A DNA stretch of 64,000 nt from Solanum dulcamara (lineage: Eukaryota > Streptophyta > Magnoliopsida > Solanales > Solanaceae). The notes beneath the pieces were generated by a model. The model was given only the letters and a program-made list of their open reading frames with translations, searched no databases and was not told where the DNA came from. Below, in pieces: positions 47,274 to 59,099 of the stretch; position 1 is the stretch's first letter, and every line of letters starts with the position of its first letter. Location: positions 32,998,001 to 33,062,000 of the forward strand of contig NC_077243.1 in the NCBI RefSeq assembly GCF_947179165.1, written 5' to 3'. The position numbers and the translations under genes are program-made.

Positions 47274-49236
47274 TTATAAATCTGCGAATGCATGGTAAGT
47301 TTTTGAGTCCATGGCAATAAGTCTTACAGCAGCTACTAATGCGGCAATAGCTATGCAACTAAAGAAGACAATGTTGAACCAGTGCCAACTCTTTTGTAAT
47401 GACGAAATTTGCTTTCTCATAGCAACAATGTACATGTGATTTGGAAGAATAAATGTGAGTGGGATTGTACTGATAGCGCCGGTGAAGCTCATGAAATCTC
47501 CGAGAAAAGGCAACAGAGCAGATAGAAAAATGGTAATCGCTAGATAACCACCTCTAACTACTGTTCTGAATGCCAGGTTCCGTAAAGCCACTGCACTTCC
47601 ACTAATTCTATATTTAGTATCCAAATACTCGTAGGTTGGACTTGCAAATATCTGCGGTGAACAATAATACGAGGCTTAGAATATGAGAAAAGATTAGACA
47701 CATGTATCAACTATTGCCTTCTTCAGTGATCGAGTTGTAGTCATTTCTGAGGCTCATGAACTACTATTTTTCAGTTCTAAATAAATGTTAGAAGGTGCAA
47801 TTTGTGAGTTACTTACATGCAAAGTAATGATGGATTGGAAGAAAGCAGCAAGGTTGGCTAATCCCCTAAGCCAAACAGGGCCACTGACATTGTAGAGCAA
47901 ATATGATGATGATTTAGATCCATACGCCCAGTACCCTATGTAAGTAACAGCATGCACTGGCACAACTCCTATAGTAAACTGAAAATATAGTGCTTTCAAC
48001 ATGTTGTCAACAACAGGTGCTCTTACAGTAGCCTGTCACATATTTAATTGAATTTAACAATATTAATTTGAGGATCATATGAAATTGATCAACAAATAAA
48101 TGCAGATACAAGAGCTGAAAAATATTTGTTGCATTGGACAACGACAAGGATATCCCATTTAAGGTATTTCAACTAGAGGTCATAATTCAAATTTCTTTCA
48201 ATCATTTTACTAAGTCCATCACACAAATTTATCAGTAAATCATACCTCCATTAAAGTTCACGAATTTATAGCCTAAATACCTGGATCTCCGGGATCATTC
48301 CTGTGTTGTATACAAAAACAAGACTTGCAGCTGCACCAATAGTTGTAAAAGTTCTACTGGAGGTGGACCCTGGAATGCTATAGTCCCTAGGAGGAGCATT
48401 AATACCTGCCATTTCACCTCGAGAGAAGGATTTATATATACAATTAAGTAAATAAAAATATACTCATATCTCTACCAAGTTAAGGTTTTAGAAGAGAAGG
48501 TTACACTCGATTAAATCAATTGTGCATACCATCTTTAAGAGACAGAGCAAACGCTATTGTGAAATACACAATACTGAGGAATGTGGAAACTGCCATCCAA
48601 ACCCTTAGAGCTGACAAATGGGGCACAGAAACGGCGAAAAACACGCACGCTAATCCAGCGATTATGATGAAGTATGACAGCTTCATCTCATGATCTTCCC
48701 TAAAGAGAAGATAGAAAGCCTGTCATGAATCATAACAAATGTTTCAGATTCATTTATACTAATTTTGCTTTCTCATAATAAAAGTCAACACTACTTTATT
48801 CTAGCTTATTAAGTCATTATCCTACCTTTAAAGCATGTCCTCCCAAAATGATAAAACCAATATTTATCAAGAAAAGATTTGCATACTGTAATCCCCAGAC
48901 AATTACATAAGCTCTCCAGCCTGCATCAACCAACAAAACTTTGAACTACAAGAACTCCTCTAAATTTTGAGATGTTAAAAGTGACTATGACTCGTCAATC
49001 TGTTGCCTTACCATACATAAATCCTGCAAGATCTCTAAATCTGATATGCCTCTTTTCTCCATATTGATGGATCTTAGCCATAAGAGTACTGGCATATAAT
49101 GATATGATTGTGGATAAAATCATACCAGTTACACCACCAATCCAACCCAGAGGAACCATGAGTGTGCCAGCATATCCTAGCGCATACGCACAATTGACAC
49201 TAGTTGTGAGAACAAGTCCCACCTGAAACCACGAAT
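47274..49236 (-). CDS. Proline-transporter-like amino acid permease, first exon missing
   Basis: Plasma-membrane amino acid/auxin permease family (Aa_trans), closest to plant ProT carriers that import proline, betaine or GABA. Exons in reading order: 49236-49012, 48920-48826, 48719-48530, 48405-48281, 48032-47817, 47651-47274. All junctions are GT-AG and in frame, giving 409 residues from the Asp of [12 protein letters not shown]. Landmarks: [13 protein letters not shown], then [15 protein letters not shown], then [19 protein letters not shown], then [17 protein letters not shown], then [22 protein letters not shown], and the C terminus [10 protein letters not shown]. ProT proteins run about 440 residues, so only a short first exon is absent. 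The exon at 49236 starts in phase 1, so it needs an upstream exon ending in G; none is seen before Copia-C at 49451 or in the gaps beyond it. Confidence 0.92.
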
Positions 49237-49450
49237 CTACATTTTGGAAAACATAAAACACAATTATTACAATCTTACATCATATATAAAATATGATTTC
49301 CTTTTCAGTCAGTTCCGTTCTTATATTTAGAAACATTGCCACACAAATATTATGGCATGATTAATAATCCAATTTTCAATCATTTTTTTGTTTCTTTCGT
49401 TAAATAGTTTCCTTTTCTCACAAACACAAATTCAATCTACTGAAAATTAA

Positions 49451-49836
49451 ATATTGAGATGTGTATTTAAATTATTCAGCAATTGTAATCCTTGTATATA
49501 GATTTTTAGCTTAGCTTAGCTTACTAATCTGTTTTAGCTTAGTTGTTAAATCTGTTACTCAGTTATTTGATTAGTTAGCTTATGTCAGCTGTTGCCAGCT
49601 ATTAGGTAGTTAGAGTTAGTTGAGCTACGAACTAGATATTTTCCTTTCACCTACTATATAATGTACACATTCAAGTGGAATGAATCAGTTTTCACATTTC
49701 ACAATTCATAACTGCTGTTCCTTTTCTCTCTTCTTCATCTGTGAGTCAATCTCTGAAGGAGCTCTTCCATGGATGGATCTTAAGCTCCTGATAGAGCTCG
49801 ATCCTCCATCTTCAAAACTCGACATGGTATCAGAGC
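49451..49836 (+). repeat. Copia-C 5' LTR and primer binding site
   Basis: LTR 49451-49824 (374 bp), TATTGAGATGTG to CTCGACA, then a perfect TGGTATCAGAGC primer site at 49825-49836. Identity with the 3' LTR begins exactly at TATTGAG. The TSD is TTAAA (49446-49450) against CTAAA (55180-55184). Confidence 0.92.
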
Positions 49837-50089
49837 GCAACTCGATCTTTCCGCAGACAAGCATTCCTCCTTCATAATCAACCTGCGTGCTTATGTATGC
49901 AATTTTTAGATCTACAATTTGTGTGAGTTTGAGCATCTCAATTTGAGACTCGATTCCTCAATTTCTCTGTAATTTTGTATGAGTGTTTTTTGTTTTGGCT
50001 GATATTTGATTTCCTTTGATCTTTGAAATCAAATTTGTTCCCTGTTTGAAAATCTCTTTCTGTTCCACTTGAATGGATAGTCACTCACG

Positions 50090-51230
50090 ATGACTAATAA
50101 TACCAACCTCAATAAGAAAGATGCTCCAATTGATTCATCTAGCCCATTGCACATGCATCCGTCTAACAATTCGGGTGCAATGCTTGTACCAACTCCTTCC
50201 AATGGAGTTGGATATAGATCGTGGAGAAGATGTGTACTGCGTTCCCTGTCAGTGAAAAATAAACTTGGATTTATCAACGGTGAGTATAAAAACCCGGCTG
50301 CTAATTCCCCAAATTTTCGATTGTGGGAGAGATGTAATGATATGGTTACATCATGGATTTTGAATTCCTTAGCTAAGGAGATTGCAGATAGCATAGAGTA
50401 CGTAAATGATGCAGTCGAACTCTAGAATGAGTTAGAAGATCTATATGATCAAACCAATGGTGCGAAGTTATACCAGATTCAGAAGGAAATTGGTGACCTA
50501 TCATAGGGGATTTTAGACATCATCAATTACTATACCAAGATGAAGAAGCTAGGGAAAAAACTAAGCAGCTTGAATGTGAAGACACAATGTAGTTGTGCTT
50601 GTACTTTTGGTGCAAAGGAGATGTGCATAAGGGAGAGCAAGATAGGAGACTCAGACAATTCTTAATGGGGCTGAATGAAGTATACACTGCAGTAAGAGGC
50701 AGCATTCTCATGATGAATCTATTACCCTCCCTAGCACAAGCTTTCTCATTGCTTATTCATGATGAAAAGCAAAGAAAAATTAGACCTGGTGACCAACTAG
50801 GAATTGCCTCCACATCTATCTGTGCTAGTGGTTCCGCATCTGGAGGATACAATGGAAACAGTGGAAATAATCCTAAGTCTAACTACACTGCATCCGGAAG
50901 TAGCAATGGTGGAAATGGTTTTAGAACCAATTACTCTCCACAAAATGGTCAATCCTCACACAAGTATAGAGTTGTGTATGAGTTCTATAAAAAACCTGGC
51001 CACACTAAAGACAAATGCTTCAAAATTCTTGGTTATCCTCCAAATACTCAGAACTATCAGAATCAGAACTTTAGGTATCAGGAAAACAATAACTTTGATT
51101 GGAAGGGAAAGAAAGCAGAACATGCTCAAGGACCTTCTACAGACATGCTATCTATCAGAGATGGTGATTTGGTACGTAAAGAGGAAGAGCATAATTTGAG
51201 CCTTTCCAAAGAACAATATGGATAGTTGGT
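50090..51230 (+). pseudogene. Copia-C gag
   Basis: ATG at 50090. The gag domain has GYRSWRRCVLRSLSVKNKLG and FINGEY, then a TAG near 50424 and more stops to about 50590. Open frame 50593-51225 carries a Gly/Asn-rich linker and a zinc knuckle reading YEFYKKPGHTKDKC, in which both leading Cys are replaced by Tyr. It is not functional as a nucleic-acid-binding box. Confidence 0.9.
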
Positions 51231-54200
51231 GAATCTTCTGCAACATTTTCATTCTGGGAATACAGGAGAGCCTTCAAACAACAACATTGCCAATGGTTCT
51301 GTGAATTTTGCAGGTATTGTAGTCCGCTCTAACAAAATCTCTTCTATTGATTTTGACAAACTCATATGTAAATGTTCAAAAGCAAGAGAAGACATATGGA
51401 TCATAGATTCATGTGCATCAAAGCACATGACTTTTCATAGACCTCACTTAGCCAACATCAAACAATCACCCTATCCTATTTTAGTGAGTCTTCCAAATGG
51501 TTGTGATGTTAGAGTAACTGCAATTGGTAGTGTGGTTTTGACATCTAAAATTGTTTTACATGAAGTACTTTATGTTCCTTCCTTTAAATACAATCTAGTT
51601 TTGGTGCATTGTTTGGCTTCAAACCTCAAAGGCATTATTTCCTTTACTGAAGATTTGTGTCTTCTATAGGCCCCTTTAATGAAGAGCCCTCTGGAGATTG
51701 GTGAAGTGGAGGATGGCCTGTACCTTCTATGCCCTCACTGCTTGAAAAACTCAGCTCATCATTCTAGTACTTCTACTTCTGTTTTGTATTCCGATTTTGA
51801 AAAACTTTCACCTCCTAGTTTTCCTTCATCTACTAAGTTGCACTGTAAATCACCTTCTCCTACCGTGAATATCAATAAAGTGCAACTTTTCTCTGCTTCT
51901 TTTACTTCTCATAGAGCTAATGCAGAGTTGATGTGGCATAACAAACTTGGACAAGTTCCCTTTAGCAAAATGAAGGGTATCTCATCAATACCTGCCCATT
52001 TCTCATCCAAACAACCCTTTCTATGTAACATTTTCCCTGTGGCCAAACAAGACTACCCTCTTTTAGAAAAAAAATATTTTTAGCAAACAACTTTTTGAAT
52101 TACTTCACATTTTTCTGTGGGAACCATATCATGTTGCAACACATGACCACTATAAATACTTCCTTACCATGGTGGATAATTATAGTAGATGCACTTGGAC
52201 ACACTTGTTGTCCTGCAAAAGTAATGCATTGCAAGTTATTAAAGCCTTTGTCACTCTAGTTGAAAACCAATTCAATGCTCATATCAAAACCATCAAGTCA
52301 GACAATGATTTGGCATTCACAAACATAGAAGCCAACCAATTTTTCCAATCTAAAGGCATTATTCATCAAAAGAGATGCCCATACACACCACAATAAAATG
52401 GTGTGGTGGAAAAAAAACATAAATACCTACTGGAGACTGCCAGAGCACTCTTATTTCAATCCAAACTTTCAACCAAATATTAGGGAGAGTGCTTACTCAT
52501 AACAACTTATATAATCAACAGACTCCCTACAACCTACCTCAAAAACAAATGTCCTCTTGAAATTCTACATAAAAAAACCCAGACTATTTCCATCTGAGAG
52601 TTTTGGTTGCCTCTGCTACCCCATTGCTTCTAAACACCTCAAGAACAAATTTGACCCCAGAACCACATCACATGTATTTGTTGTATATCCTTTTGGAACC
52701 AAGGTGTACAAAGTTCTAAGTTTTGCCACTAAGAAAATACACATCTCTAGATATGTCATTTTTCATGAGAGCATATTTCCTTTTAAACTTGCTTCTTTTT
52801 CTGATTCTTGCAAAAATATTCCCGATACTATTTTTTACTTTAATAATGATTGTGAGGAACAATATATGGACCCTGTGCCAAATAATGCAGATGATCAAGT
52901 TGATACTACTAATCAGATGTCTCTTACTTCGTCTTCTAGGAATGCCTCAACACTTAGTCCTTCACCTGACATTAGTAGCCATATACCACATAGCACACCC
53001 CATAGTGTCCTTGGAGCCAACTTCATATCCATTAGAACCAGTAATACATGTTTTCATTCCTTCATTTGATAGTTCTGGCCCTTCTTCCAATCAAAGAGTG
53101 AGAAGATTCCTAAGGGAATCTAAGGTTCCTGTACACCTCCATGACTATGTCCATTCTTTGAAACATCCTCCCCCTTACTCTATAAATTCTTTATTCTCAT
53201 TGTACCAATACATTGCACCTGATTCATTGAACCATCAAAGTCAGAATCTTATTGAGAACAGTTGTTATGACCATGAGCCTTCTTCATATGGAGAGGCAAC
53301 TATCAACCCTGCTTGGAAAAAGGCCATGATTCAGAAATTTGATGTCTTACATGCTAATTGTACTTGGGATCTGGTTCCCTTACCAACAAACAAGCAAGCC
53401 ATTAGGTGTTAGTGGGCATATAGAGTAAAACAAAAAGTAGATGGTAATATTAAAAGGTTCAAATTCAAACTGATGGTGAAGGGCTACACCCAACAGCTTG
53501 GAATTGACTACACTGAAACTTTTCCCCTGTCATTAAGATGACTACTGTGAGGTTTCTAATTGATACTGAAGTAAATAAAGGTTGGGACATCTACTAATTG
53601 GATTTCTACAATGATTTTATCCATGGAGACCTTCATGAGGAGGTCTATACGCAAATTTCACCAGGTTTGGTTGTCAATGATCCCACTCTTGTATGAAAAT
53701 TAAGAAAATCACTATGTGGTTTGAAGAAGGCAAGTAGGCAATGGAATGTCAAACTTACACAAGCTCTTTGCTCTAAAGGTTATAATCATTCACTGAATGA
53801 TTACTCTCTCTTTTATAAGAAGTTTGCCTCTTCTGTCATCTTCATAGCAGTATATGTTGATGATGTTCTTATAAATGTGACTGACTTACTGGAGATCCAA
53901 CAACTCAAAGCTTTCTTATATGACAGTTTCAAAATTAAAGATCTAGGTAAATTACGTTATTTCCTACGCCTGAAAATCCTACACAAAGATGATAGTGTTC
54001 TCATTTCTTAAAGGAAATTTGTCCTTGATTTACTCAAAGAATATGATTGTCTCACTCACAGTAGCTTTACTTCACCACTGGATCCTAATGTAAAGCTTCA
54101 AGCTAAGGAAGACACCTTATTACCTGACCCTACTTATTACAGAAATTTGATTGGCAAGTTGAATTTCCTAACTAATACAAGGCTTGACATTGCTTACAGT

Positions 54201-54800
54201 GTTCAACACCTTAGTCAGTTTATGCAATCTCCATGAGAGCCTCACCTGAAAGCTTTCTTTCACCTACTGAGGTTCCTCAAGAGTGATCTCACTTTGGGAC
54301 TTTTTATGTCCAATGACCCTAGCTACACCATTAGAGCATCTTGTGATTCTGATTGGACTTCCTATCCTGATTCCAAAAGATCTATTAGTGGTTACTTAGT
54401 TCTCCTAGGAAATTTTCCCATCAGCTGGAAACCAAGAAACAGGAAATTGTTTCCTTATCCTCAGCTAAAGCTGAATACAGGTCAATCTGAAAGGTTGTTG
54501 GTGAATTAGTTTGGCTTGAAAGGCTACTAAAAGAACTTATTGTCCCCTTTCACACTCTTATTCCTGTATTTTTTGATAGCCAATCAGCCCTACATATTGC
54601 AAAAAATTCCGTATTTCATGAACGCACCAAACATATTGAGGTGAATTGCCATTTTGTGAAGGACAATCCCATGAAGGTCTCATTTCTCTGCATCATACTC
54701 CTACTCATGATCAACTAGGAGATGTCCTTAACAAGGCACTTACTGGAATTAAGCATGCAACTGTTCTTGGCAAGTTTGCAGGCCTTTCATCCTTTCCAAC
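51231..54800 (+). pseudogene. Copia-C pol: protease, integrase, RT, RNase H
   Basis: The protease site near 51395-51430 reads WIIDSCASKHMT, so the conserved Gly of DSG is Cys. GAG-pre-integrase is near 51930 (MWHNKLGQVPFSK). The integrase core follows with IKSDNDLAF near 52295 and TPQ before a stop at 52394. RT domain pieces span 53290-54010, with the catalytic YVDDVLI near 53853. RNase H is near 54330-54660, with SDWTSYPDSKRSISGY and HERTKHIEVNCHFV. Stops and shifts are frequent. Orientation is opposite to the permease gene it lies beside. Confidence 0.9.
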
Positions 54801-55179
54801 TTGAGGGGGGTATTGAGATGTGTATTTATATTATTCAATATTGTAGCATTGTAATTCTTGTATATATTCATAGCTTAGCTTAGCTTACTAATCTTGTTTA
54901 GCTTACTTGTTAAATCTCTTACTCAGTTAGTTGATTAGTTAGCTTATGCCAACTGGCTATTAGTTAGTTGAGTTAGTTGAGCTAGCATTAGATATTTTTC
55001 TTTCACCTACTATATAGTGTAAACATTTAAGTGGAATGAATCAGTTTTCACATTTCACAATTCAGAACTACAGTTTCTTTTCTCTCTTCTTCATCTGCGA
55101 GCCAATCTCTGAAGGTGTTCTGCCATGGATGGATCTTAAGCTCTTGAGAGAGCTGATCCTCCATCTTCAGAACATGACA
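54799..55179 (+). repeat. Copia-C polypurine tract and 3' LTR
   Basis: PPT AACTTGAGGGGGG at about 54798-54810, then LTR 54811-55179 (369 bp), TATTGAGATGTG to AACATGACA. Many substitutions and short indels separate it from the 5' LTR, so Copia-C is older than Copia-B. Confidence 0.92.
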
Positions 55180-55184
55180 CTAAA

Positions 55185-55583
55185 GATGAAAAGTATCATA
55201 TATATGACCATTAAATGCATTTTTTTTTAAAAAGAATTAACAACATACTAGATATGAATAATTTAGATTTTGAGAATATTATTGAAGTTGTTAAAAGGTA
55301 ATTAGCCCAAAATATTTTCAAAAATAGCCTTCCATGATATCTATAATCATCTACTTTTAGCCACCATCACCATCATCATTATCGTCACACCACCAATATC
55401 CACCATCACCACCCACCATCTCTGCTGCCAACCAATGATCAATCACCTCCTCCATCAGAGACACCCATCGCCATATCACTTCTACTGCACAATAACCATT
55501 GCCACCAACTGTCACTTACCATCACTTTACCACCCAATAATTTGTAAGATGGTAATATTTATTTAAATTAACAAAGAATAAAT
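55185..55583. other. Spacer with CAC/CAT-rich microsatellite
   Basis: A degenerate CCACCATCACCATCATC tract spans about 55360-55440. No first exon for the permease is recognisable here on the minus strand. Confidence 0.6.
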
Positions 55584-55594
55584 TTAAAATATTT

Positions 55595-57953
55595 TGTATC
55601 AGATACAGAAGATTGAAACAGGCTATCACATTATTGAAGAATGAGAATGTTGCTTGATAACATGATCCTTCAACCAATTCCAACTTATTTCTCAAATATT
55701 ATAAGGAGATGCTTGGTAGGAAATGTGAGACAAGAAGGAAAGCTTTTGAAGAATTCTTTTGAAATGGGCTTACACTCACAATTCAACAATAAATTGCAAT
55801 AAAGCACCCTTTTGCTGAGAAGGATGTCAAGCATGCGATATTTAAAATAGATAGTAAACAAAGCCCAGGGCCTAATAGCTATGGAAGTGGGTTTTTAAAA
55901 GTTTCTTGGGAGATTGTTGGACCTGATATTATTGATGTTATTATAGATTTCTTCAAGAATGGAAAATTGTTGAAACAAATTAATAGCACATGCACTGCTC
56001 TGATTCCTAAAGTTGTTGACCCTGAGTTTGAAAATCAATACAGACCTATTTCTTGTTGCAATGTGATCTACAAGTGCATCTCCATAATGATTTACCTCAG
56101 ACTTAAAGAAGCTATAACTCACCAAGTGGCAAATAACCAGGCATCCTTTAATTTGTACAGGGAAGGTCTATAGTACATAACATTTTGATTTGTCATAATA
56201 CTCTTAGACACTATAATAGGAAGACTTCTGCTAGATGTCTAATGAAAATTGATTTAAGAAAGGCCTACGTTATGGTGAGTTGGGAGTTTGTAAAGGAGGC
56301 CCTCATGGGATATGGATTTCTGGTCAGGTTTGCACAGTTGATGATTACTTGTGTACATCTCCAATGTATTCTATAAAGGTGAACAGGGAAAGCCATGTTA
56401 CTTTGCTGGACGAAGAGGCTTAAGACATGGAGACCCTATGTCCCCCCCTATTTGTCTTAGTAATGAAATACTTGTCTAGAATCCTGAAAAGTATAAGTGA
56501 GCTACATGACTTTAAGTTTCACCCTATGTGCAAACAACAAAACCTTACACACTTACTTAGTCTTTGCTGATGATTTGATGATATTTGGTAAAGGAAATAT
56601 GGAATCAGTATCAAGATTTATAGAAGCATCGGGGCGTCTTAGTGCTGTTAATGGACTTATTGCTAAAATGGAGATGTCAAATTTATATTTAGCCAGGGTG
56701 GATGATGCAACAAGAATAGATTGTTATTTAGAACTGGCTTTGCTATTGGTACCTTTCCAATCAGGTATCTAGGCCTTCCTTTATCTTCTAAGAAGTGGAA
56801 CAAGTTAGTGTGCCATCAATTTATTATGAAGATTACCAATAGGATTAAGACTAGATATGCCGTCCAATTATCTTATGCTGGTAGACTTCAGATTATTTAT
56901 ATTGTTTTGTTTTCCATTCAAAACTTCTAGGGGGAAGTTTCTATTCTCCCTCAAAGTGTTTCGAAGGTAGTATATAAGATTTGTAGAGAATACCTTTGGG
57001 TACAACTAATGACAGAAAGAAAATAACACTTGTGGCATGGGATTAGGTTTGTTGTCCAAAATAAGTTGGTGGATTAAATATAAAGGGGTGCAGGAACTGA
57101 AATATAACTTCTGTTTGGAAGCTTTTATGGCAATTATCTGAAAAGGACTCTTTGTGGGTGAGATGAGTTCATGGTATTTATATAAAGACTGATAAATATC
57201 TGGGCACACAATGCCCAGTTGATATTAGCTGGTATTGGAAGAAAATTAACAGTTACAAAGAAAATATGTTAAACTAGTAAACTCGTGGCAGATACAATCT
57301 AAAAGCTGGTGGAAAATACTCTATTACTAGAAGGTATAATAAGTTACTAGGATGACAAAAAAGATGAAGGATAGCTGAAATGGTATGGACTGCTGTTGCT
57401 CAGCCTAAACACATGTTTATCTTGTGGCTAGCTGAACGAAAAAGATTTTTGACAAAGAAAAGATTAACTAATATACATATCCCAGTTGAAGATGGTACCT
57501 GTTGTTTATGCGATGGACAACTGATGAAAACTACAAAACGTGTGACTGGTTCAAGCAAGTAAGCTCAAAACTACTACATGGGCTAATGTGCATCTATAAC
57601 CAGGAGACGTCAAGCAAGTGTTGGAAAAGAGATAGTGGCTTCTATATGGGGACCTATTATATATCACACTTGGAGAGCTAGGAACTGAAATTTTTTCAAG
57701 CATACAAATATACAAATAGACATAGTGATAGTGCAGATCAAGAAGGAAATTTTATAATGATTAGACCTTCTTAAGTTGTCTAGGAAAGCTCATAGGTGTC
57801 AAGAATTCTTACAGAAATTGACTTGTAATTACTTTACTTAATTTTGTCGAGGCCTCTCTATCCTTTGCACCCTTCCTAGAAGGTGTATTAACATCTTTAA
57901 TGTGTATTGTTGCTTTGTTGTTTATGATAAGTTTTCACGGTTTACCAAAAAAA
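55595..57953 (+). mobile_element. 5'-truncated L1-type LINE with decayed RT
   Basis: RT domain fragments in order: INSTCTALIPKV and QYRPISCCNVIYKCIS (55970-56090), SARCLMKIDLRKAY (56230-56270), the catalytic FADDLMIFGKGN (56560-56595), FPIRYLGLPLSSKKWNKL (56755-56810), then the C-terminal zinc-binding region with CCLCDG (57507). Stops and shifts break it many times, and the endonuclease domain is absent. It ends in an A-run at 57945-57953. A possible 11-bp TSD, TTAAAATATTT, lies at 55584-55594 and 57954-57964; being AT-rich, it is only moderate evidence. Not active. Confidence 0.88.
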
Positions 57954-57964
57954 TTAAAATATTT

Positions 57965-58737
57965 AGATGGTGAAAAAAAATCTAATAATCATCTACTATT
58001 TGGATCATATTAAAGTATATAATATCTTAGTATTCAACCATTTTAATCTTAAAGAAAAGGAAGAAAAGTCCCCAACTCCTAATGATGGAAACAAAGGGAA
58101 ACATAAAGCAAAGGATCTACGTTGGATTATGCATTATAATTCATGAAGTCCTATTGATTCTAAAATTAACAAATCTAGATTAGTTGAGTCTATACTACAA
58201 GAAAACATGTAGTACAATCTCGAGAGACACATAATTTTTCTTTTTGAGAAAGTGAATTATAATATATGCGAGTTCTTAAATTATATTCGAATAAGTGGAT
58301 TAATTTTTCTCTTGGCTTGATTAGTGAAGGCATATGATCTTTCACACCCAACCCCCTATTGTTTTGCATCTTATGTCAATTCATACTTGTATACTTCTGT
58401 GAGATATTTCATTGCTTAACAACTTGACAGAGAGAAAACTCCACTTGTTTACTTATTTTCTTTCACCATCCCCTCCCCCCCTACAAAAATATTTCTTTAC
58501 ATTTCCATCCCCTTTCTTCTATTACTTCACTAATTGATCAACCATATTAATTCATCTGTATTTATTTTAAATGATTTTCAACTTAACCCGTTTATAAACC
58601 CTCTAGACTGTCCATCGGTTTAACCCAAATTTCAAATGTTAATTACAGAGTTACAACCCACATATGCAATTAAAGAGGAAACACAAAGAGTTTCCTCAAT
58701 TCTCTCCTCTCTATTCAAACCATAATATTTTTTTATT
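57965..58737. other. Spacer between LINE and Copia-D
   Basis: No gene or element recognised. The minus strand was inspected for the missing permease first exon without success. Confidence 0.5.
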
Positions 58738-58742
58738 GTATC

Positions 58743-59024
58743 TATAAACTTCAGTTAACATGGATTACACCATGGATTTAGAGCTAGATATTTGAGATCT
58801 ATTGAATGAAGTTCATAATAATTTGAGGAATTAATTCCATGGAACATGATTACAATCAACTAGCTACAATGCTTTATATACACATTGAATCATCTACTAA
58901 ACTTTTAACTAACTGATTATTGCTCCTACTATGTGTACTGACTACATGCTAACTTACTAACCATAAGTTAGTTACAACAACCTAATTAACTGATGCGTCA
59001 CTAGGCTCAATATTCCCCCTTAAG
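58743..59024 (-). repeat. Copia-D 3' LTR and polypurine tract
   Basis: On the minus strand, PPT CTTAAGGGGGAA (59024-59013), then LTR 59012-58743 (270 bp), TATTGAGCCTAG to GTTTATA. It lacks about 14 bp present in the 5' LTR. The perfect 5-bp TSD GTATC lies at 58738-58742 and 63797-63801. Confidence 0.95.
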
Positions 59025-59099
59025 CTGAATGGTAAGGACACATTCTTCATTCCAAGCTTGACTAGCATATAATAATGTTGAGCTTTTCCTAATCCTTTT

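Noticed and set aside
57965..58737. Missing first exon of the proline transporter
   Set aside because: Minus-strand ATG frames here end at stops or lack any ProT-like N terminus before a GT donor.
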